The notes under the pieces are model-generated. The model worked only from the letters and a program-made list of their open reading frames with translations. It had not been told where the DNA came from and ran no database searches. A DNA stretch of 64,000 bases from Elephas maximus indicus. Lineage: Eukaryota > Chordata > Mammalia > Proboscidea > Elephantidae. Positions 58,361-64,000 of the stretch are shown here, in pieces (position 1 is the first letter of the stretch; each line of letters begins with the position of its first letter). The position numbers and the translations under genes are program-made. The DNA lies in contig NC_064825.1 of the NCBI RefSeq assembly GCF_024166365.1, positions 105,600,480 to 105,664,479 of the forward strand. Reading direction: 5' to 3'.

Positions 58361-59355
58361 CAGTCAACCCTCTATATCCACAGTGTCCTAGTCATCTAGT
58401 GCTACTATAACAGAAATACCACAAGGAGATGGCTTTACCAGACATAAATTTATTCTCTCAGTCTACTATGCTACAAGTCCAAATTCAGGGTGTCACCTCC
58501 AGGGGAAGGCTTTCCCTCTCTTTTGGCTCTGGAAGAAGGTTCTTCTGATGCATCAGTCTTCCCTTGGTCTGGGAGAATCTCATTGTAGGAACCTTAGTTC
58601 CAAAGGAGGCGCTTTGCTCCTGGAGCTGTTTTCTTGGTGGTGTGAGGTCCCCAGTCTGTCTGTTCACTTCTCTTATTTATACCTCAAAAGAGACTGGCTT
58701 AAGACACTACCTAATCTTGTAGACCTCATCAATATAACTGCTGCTAATCCATCGTACTACATCATAATGATAGGATTTACAACACTTAGGAAAATCACAT
58801 CAGATGGTAAAATGGTAAACAATCATACTATCATACAAGGGAATCATGACTTAGCCCAGCTGATGGACATTTTGGGGCACATAGTTCAATCCACGAAACA
58901 CAGGATCTGCTTCTGCCAATTCAACCAACCACAGAATGAAAATATGCGTGGGGCAGGGGAGGGAAGAAAGTTCCAAAAGCAAAACTTGAATTTGCCCCAC
59001 ATCCAGCACTATGCTGAATCCACATGAATGAAAAGATGTATAGGCATACCCTACTGTAGCTTCCCACCATTTCAAGGACCCTCAGTCTCTGTCCAGCACT
59101 CCTTGTCGGAGGTCTCATGTCTTGCCATTATTCCCTAAACACTACAATACTGTATAATACCTATTTATACAGCATTTACATTGTATTAATTATTCACAGT
59201 AATCTGGAGATTATTTAAAGTAAACGGAAGGTTGAGCATAGGTTACCTGCAAATACTAAGCCATTTTATAAAATGGACTTGAGTACCAGCAGATTTTGGT
59301 GTTCCAGGGGATCCTGGAACCAATCCCCAGTGGATAGCAAGGGATCACTCTATAG
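58361..59355 (+). mobile_element. MER2-like (Tigger-related) DNA transposon, split
   Basis: The left end, cagtcaaccctctatatcca, is at 58361-58380. The body resumes at about 58900 with ttcaaccaaccacagaatga and continues through attattccctaaacac, gcatttacattgtattaa and gatcctggaaccaatcccca, to a right end (agggatcactctata) that complements the left end. The middle is an inserted element (58386-58899). Confidence 0.75.
58386..58899 (+). repeat. Old interspersed repeat inserted in the MER2-like element
   Basis: It starts tgtcctagtcatctagtgct, with gaaataccacaaggagatgg, and ends ttcaatccacgaaac. It resembles the element at 20385-20840. I do not assign the family. A 159-residue frame through it is judged chance. 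Confidence 0.55.
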
Positions 59356-59768
59356 CTTTAATTAAAGCATATTAACAACCTGGTTTTTCAAATGAGTATC
59401 ATAACTATATGGGCTCTCATGGAAATGAATTAAATGCATTTCAATAAGTGATATAACAGATTATAAATTGCATTTGGCTAAATTAAATCAGCCCCTATAA
59501 AAGTTCTTACTGAGGAAGAAAACTGCACAATGAAATATAGAATTACTAATGGAATGGTTTGCTATCAGCTTACACATATATTACTTATCTAACTGAATAT
59601 ATTACTTATTTAAAGGTCTGACAATAATAAATGTAATTTTTAATTTGGAAGTAATTGTCCCTGTATGGAAAGACAAGGTATAGTTAAAGGTATACCTACA
59701 TTGGAATTTAATGAAAAATATGTGAGAAAGCAATTCTTATACATTTAACTCATTCTTTACTGAAGTGA
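59356..59768. other. 3' flank of OR gene, nothing recognised
   Basis: AT-rich sequence downstream of the OR gene at 59770. No repeat family is recognised. Confidence 0.6.
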
Positions 59769-59769
59769 A

Positions 59770-60711
59770 TTATTTACATAGCAATTTTTTCAGTGCCATC
59801 TTGACATCTTTGTTCCTTAAACTATATATCATGGGATTAAACAGAGGAGTTAGGATAGTGTAGAAAAGAGAAAGTATCTTGTCAGTTCCCTCTGAATGTC
59901 TGGTGTTGGGTCTTAAGTACATAATAATGGCTGATCCAAAGAATAACACCACAACCATAAGATGAGACGAGCAGGTGGAGAACACTTTAGCTTGACTTGT
60001 GGCTGATGGCAACTTCAGGATGATGGAGATGATTTTACTGTAGGAGCCAAGTATCAATAGAAATGGAACTATGACAAATAACACAGCAACTGTGTAGACC
60101 AACATCTCATTTACAAAGGTGTCCCCACAAGCCAGCTTGAGTATTGGGAGAATATCACAGAAGAAGTGGTGAATTTGGTTAGGTCCACAAAAAGGCAGAG
60201 AGAAAACCTGATACGTCTGCCCTATTTGAGCTGGGATTCCAATGGTCCAGGAGCCAGTGACCAACTGGATACAGACCCTGTGGTTCATGACTAGAGGATA
60301 GTGCAGAGGGTTACAAATGGCCACATAGCGGTCATAAGCCATCACTGCCAGGAGCAAACACTCTGTGGCTCCAAACATAAGGACAAAGCACATCTGTGTA
60401 GCACAGCCAACTGAGGAAATTCTTCTTCTCTGAGTCCCAAGATTCATCAGCATTCTGGGGAGAGTAGCTGATACATAGCAGATTTCCAAGAAGGAAAAAT
60501 TTGCTAGGAAAAAATACATAGGGCTCTGGAGAGCAGGATCCATTTTCGTTATTAGAAATATGGTACCATTGCTCATCAGGATAATGATATAGATAATTAA
60601 AAATAATCCAAAAAGAAACCACTGGATATGAGGTATGTCAGCAAAGCCCAAAAGAACAAATTCCATCAGTTCAGTTAGATTTTCTTCTAGCGGTTTTCCT
60701 TGGTGATCCAT
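59770..60711 (-). CDS. OR10AG1-like: Olfactory receptor, OR10AG1-like (third copy)
   Basis: 313 residues, intact. Visible: glycosylation site NLT at 11-13; PMYFFLANFS at 64-73; C103 and C185; MAYDRYVAIC at 124-133; the run PLHYPLVMN just after it; SY at 223-224; KVFSTCSSHL at 242-251 (usual KAFSTC); and PMIYSLRN at 293-300. The TM1 GN pair is SN (47-48). It is clearly the same subfamily as 4783-5727 and 39709-40653 but considerably more diverged, so it is an older paralogue or the ancestral-like copy. It lies outside the A-D duplication blocks. The start is fixed by a splice acceptor touching the ATG. The role is odorant detection by Golf-coupled signalling, from family knowledge. Confidence 0.93.
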   Translation of the reverse strand: MDHQGKPLEENLTELMEFVLLGFADIPHIQWFLFGLFLIIYIIILMSNGTIFLITKMDPALQSPMYFFLANFSFLEICYVSATLPRMLMNLGTQRRRISSVGCATQMCFVLMFGATECLLLAVMAYDRYVAICNPLHYPLVMNHRVCIQLVTGSWTIGIPAQIGQTYQVFSLPFCGPNQIHHFFCDILPILKLACGDTFVNEMLVYTVAVLFVIVPFLLILGSYSKIISIILKLPSATSQAKVFSTCSSHLMVVVLFFGSAIIMYLRPNTRHSEGTDKILSLFYTILTPLFNPMIYSLRNKDVKMALKKLLCK

Positions 60712-60740
60712 CTGTGGGAAAGGTACATTTATATGTGGAT
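60712..60740 (-). other. Splice acceptor abutting the OR ATG (third copy)
   Basis: The minus strand ends CCTTTCCCACAG directly before ATG. The pyrimidine tract is short, but the position matches the other two OR10AG-like genes. Confidence 0.6.
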
Positions 60741-60744
60741 TTCC

Positions 60745-61183
60745 TTTACCTTCCTGTATCTCTTTGTGTCTTCTCTAAATTGTATTGAGCTGCTCGGGTT
60801 GGATTTAATGATCACTGCAATTATTTGCACTTTAAGAATGATACTATTTATGTATGTCCCACATCCTCCTGTTAAATCACAGTGAACAGTCTCCTCACAT
60901 TTGTTTTAAGATCATTTTACTATACTTTCCAAGCACAGCCCAGGATAGATCAAGCTATACCTGACTCAACACAGACACTGCAGCAATTGGCAACTGCTGG
61001 AGATGGACACTCAGCTTTGTCGTCTAATCTCACTTTAAATTAATTACACATCTTGACACTCCTATTGTACTTCTCTATGCATTTTTTCATCAAACCTCTC
61101 AAACACTACGTCATAAGTTATCTTCTAACATTCATCTTCAACTGTCTCTTTTGACAGTTCATTCTCCCATGACTCGATGACTT
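60745..61183. other. Intergenic, nothing recognised
   Basis: No gene, RNA or repeat family is recognised between the OR gene and the palindrome. Confidence 0.55.
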
Positions 61184-61356
61184 TTGATATCCTACCAAGA
61201 GTTATTTGTTGTATTCCCCATGAAAATAAAATATTCTCACAATTTTCTTCCTAAACTATCTAATATGCACTCTATTTTAGATAGTTTAGAAAGGAAATTG
61301 TGAGAATATTTTATTTTCATGGGGAATACAACAAATAACTCTTGGTAGGATATCAA
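61184..61356. repeat. Near-perfect 80-bp palindrome
   Basis: Arms 61184-61263 and 61277-61356 are reverse complements with about two mismatches (near 61245-61250). They are separated by a 13-base AT-rich spacer. The outer ends read ttgatatcctaccaagagtt and its complement. It is not part of a recognised repeat. Confidence 0.95.
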
Positions 61357-61745
61357 TTGGGTGAGATAAGAGAATTTTATTCAGAGAATTAACCTGGGAA
61401 CATTGATTCAGATATGAACAATATATGTAGTTACCCTGGAAAAACAAAGGTAGCATGGAGGGTATTTTGTTACCTGTATGTATTTGTATGGGACATAAGG
61501 AGGAAAGATATTAGGTGTTGTGTTGTACCCATTGGGCTGTATGCACCCACCTTTATTTTTGTTGTTCCTCAAAAATACAACACTTCAAAAATAATTGTTT
61601 CTAAACCCACTTTTCTTCAGAATAAAGAATATAGAGACTCACTAAGTGTGGATGATTTGACAAATTACACAAAGGTTTTGTGATTGCAAGTCAGTATCTA
61701 TTTTTTTTTTTAATGGACTTGAGATTGACTCCTATCTCCATGATT
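61357..61745. other. Intergenic, nothing recognised
   Basis: Contains a poly-T at 61702. The open frame at 61414-61683 has no recognisable domain and is not called. Confidence 0.5.
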
Positions 61746-62156
61746 TATAGGCATACCTCATTTTATTGTGGTCACCAGACATTTCATTTTTCACATACTG
61801 AAGTTTCGTAGGAACGCTGCATCCGGTAACTCTATTGGGGCCATTTTTCTATCAGCATGTGCTCATTTCCTGTCTCTGTGTCACATTTGGTTTATTCTCA
61901 CAATATTTTACATTTTTCATTATTATTATATCTATTATGATGATCTGTGATGAGTGATCTTTGAAATTACTATTGTAACTATTTTAGGGGTGCCACAGAC
62001 CTCACCCCTGCCAGATGGCAAACATAATCAATAAATATTGTCTCTGTCCTGACTGTTCCATTGACTGCCCATTGCCCCATCTCTCTCCCTCTCTTCAGGC
62101 CTCCTTATTCACTGAGAGATGACAATATTGAAATTAGGCCAATTAATAACCCCTCA

Positions 62157-64000
62157 ATGGCCTCTAAGTGTTCGAGCAAAAGGAAGAGTCGCACATCTCT
62201 CACTTTAAATCAAAAACTAAAAATGATTAAAGTTAGCGTGGAAGGTATGTCAAAAGCTGAGATAGGCTTAAAGCTAGGCTTCTAGCACCAAACAGTTACC
62301 CAAGTTGTGAATGTTCGGGAAAAGTTCTTGAAGGAAATTAAAACTGCTACTCCAGGGAACACAAGAATGATAAGAAAGCAAACATCCTTACTGTTGATAC
62401 AGAGCATGTTTCTGTGGTGTGACTAGAAGACAAAACCAACCACAACATTCACGTAAGCCAAAGCCTAATCCAGAGCAAGACTCTAACTATCCTCAGTTCT
62501 ATGAAGAATGAGTGTTAAGGAAGCTGCAGAAGAAATGTTTGAAGCTAACGGAGGTTGGTTCAAGTGGTTTAAGGAAAGAAGCCAGCTCCATAACAACAAC
62601 AAAATGCAAGGTGAAGCAGCTAGTGCTGATGTAGAAGCTGCAGCAATTTATCCAAAGGGTCTGAAAATAAACCCCACTTCCTTCAAGGTGATTCTGACCC
62701 ACAGAGACCCTACAGGATGGAGCAGGACGGCCCCTTCTGGTGTCCAAGGAGAGCCTGGTGGATTCCAACTGCCGACCTTTCGGTTAGCAGCCGTAGCTCC
62801 TGACCACTGTACCACCAGGATTTCCCCAGAAGGGTTAGCTAAGAGAGTTGATGAAGGTGGTACACTGAAAACTGGTTTTCAGTGCAGATAAGACAGCCTC
62901 ACACTGGAAGAAGACGCCAACTAGGACTTCCGTAGCTGCAGAGGAGAAGTCAATGCCCGGCTTCAGAGCTTCAAAGGACAGGCTGATTCTCCTGTTAGGG
63001 GCTAATGCGGCTGGTGGCTTTAGGTTAAAGCCAGTGAGCATTTACCATTCCGGAAATCCCAGAACCCTTAAGAATTATGCTAATCTACTCTGCCTATGTT
63101 CTATAAATGGAACAACAAGGTCTAGATGACAGGACATCTGTTTACAACACGGTGTGCTGAATATTTGAAGACCACTGTTATAGATCTATTGCTCAGAAAA
63201 ACGATTCCTTTCCAAGTGTTATCGCTCCTTGACAATGTACCTGGTTACCCAAGAGCTCTGATGGAGATGTGCAAGGAGATTAATGTTTTCATGCCTGCTA
63301 ATACAACATCCATTACCAGCCCATGATCAAGAAGGAATTTCACTTTTCAAGTTTTAGTTTTTAAGAGATACATTTCATAAGGTTATAGCTTCCACAGACG
63401 GTGATTCCTCTGATTGATCTGGGCAAAGTAAACTGAAAACCTTGAGGAAATAATTCATAATTCTAGAAGCCATTAGAAACATTGGTGATTCATGGGAGGA
63501 GGTCAATATATCAACATTAACAGGAGTTTGGAAGAAGTTGATTTCACGCTCATGGACAATTTTGAGAAATTCAAAACTTCAGTGGAGGAAGAAACTGAAG
63601 GTGTGGTGGAAATAGCAAGAGAACTAGAATTAGACGTGGAGCCTGAACACGTGACTGAATTGCTGCAAATTCACAATAAAACTTTGAAGGATGAGGAGCT
63701 ACTTCTTAGTGATGAACAAAGACAGTGGTTTCCTGAGATGGAATCTACTCCTGGTGAAGATGTTGTGAAGATTGTCAAAAGATTTAGAATATTAAATAAA
63801 CTTGGTTAATGAAGTGGTGCCAGGGTTTGAGAGAACCGATTCCATTTTTGAAAGAAGTTCTACTGTGGGTAAAATGCTACCAAACAGCATTGCACGCTAC
63901 GGAGAAATCTTTCATGAAAGGAAGAGTCAATTGATGAGGCAAACTTCACTGTTGGCTTATTTTAAGAAATTGCCACAGCCACGCCAACTTCCAACAACCA
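62157..64000 (+). pseudogene. Tigger1 transposase remnant
   Basis: The start ATG at 62157 gives MASKCSSKRKSRTSLTLNQK and a psq-type helix-turn-helix (MSKAEIGLKLGF), then a stop at 62283. A second piece (62508-62660) is the CENP-B-type DNA-binding region ([20 protein letters not shown]). The DDE catalytic part is partly visible at 63220-63325 (LLDNVPGYPRALMEM and PANTTSITSP, around the second catalytic Asp). The C-terminal part is 63492-63809. Stops, frameshifts and the inserted SINE make it non-functional. Related transposases gave rise to the host CENPB, JRK and TIGD genes. Confidence 0.88.
62668..62825 (-). repeat. AfroSINE-type SINE inside Tigger1
   Basis: An antisense element (ccccacttccttcaaggtga ... 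ctgaccactgtaccaccagg) between Tigger1 words ccaaagggt (62653) and ccagaagggt (62826), an imperfect target-site duplication. An order-specific SINE inside an older placental transposon. Confidence 0.88.

Larger units (their letters stand above)
61748..64000 (+). mobile_element. Tigger1-type (pogo superfamily) DNA transposon, cut by window end
   Basis: It begins at its terminal repeat (aggcatacctcattttattg), followed by Tigger1-like 5' non-coding sequence and a decayed transposase. A SINE interrupts it at 62668-62823. The right end lies outside the window. This is an ancient placental-mammal element. Confidence 0.88.

Noticed and set aside
58548-59027. 159-residue open frame
   Set aside because: It spans an old repeat and a MER2-like element; no recognisable domain.
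61414-61683. 89-residue open frame near the palindrome
   Set aside because: No domain, no homologue recognised, AT-rich chance frame.

Overview
This is eukaryotic, mammalian DNA: AT-rich, intron-scale non-coding sequence, four intronless olfactory receptor (OR) coding exons all on the minus strand, and many retroposons. The repeat content points to Afrotheria, most likely an elephant or close relative. The window has many tRNA-derived SINEs whose body ends in the sense of 'gtcggaatcgactcgacggca' (AfroSINE type), several RTE/BovB-like LINE copies and a full-length L1, besides pan-mammalian MIR, MER2-like and Tigger1 relics. The species call is inference from repeat families.

Layout. 1-21183 is one unit (copy A) of a large duplication: intergenic DNA, an OR10AG1-like gene (4783-5727, minus), more intergenic DNA and an old 5'-inverted L1 fragment. 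It is broken by a 7.4-kb full-length L1 (9661-17076) with a 14-bp target-site duplication. Copy B starts at 21184 and is recognisable to about 24690. It lacks the OR10AG gene and is followed by an RTE 5' fragment, a MIR and a different OR (26453-27382, minus; family 5/9 type). 27450-32830 is mostly unique DNA. Copy C (about 32835-45660) repeats copy A, with a second OR10AG1-like gene (39709-40653, minus) and a 2.4-kb RTE with a perfect 12-bp target-site duplication. 46680-48400 is an inverted copy of the A/B junction, and 48755-52460 is a direct copy of B (copy D). Copy D is followed by a nearly complete but decayed RTE (52465-55690) at the place where copies A and C carry their OR gene. 55924-57160 holds a purine-rich tandem repeat, SINEs and an RTE piece. 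A split MER2-like DNA transposon lies at 58361-59355. A third OR10AG1-like gene (59770-60711, minus) follows, then a near-perfect 80-bp palindrome (61184-61356), then a Tigger1/pogo transposase pseudogene running off the window end (61748-64000).

How it fits together. The genes are odorant GPCRs of a class II OR cluster. Each is a single coding exon, and the three OR10AG-like genes have a splice acceptor abutting the ATG. The cluster has grown by segmental duplication (A with C, B with D, by shared SINE insertions) and lost genes in copies B and D. No new multi-gene system was found. The items most worth checking are the duplication and inversion history, the focused divergence in TM5 of the two young OR paralogues, the palindrome, and a tRNA-Gly-headed SINE that carries RTE 5' sequence.
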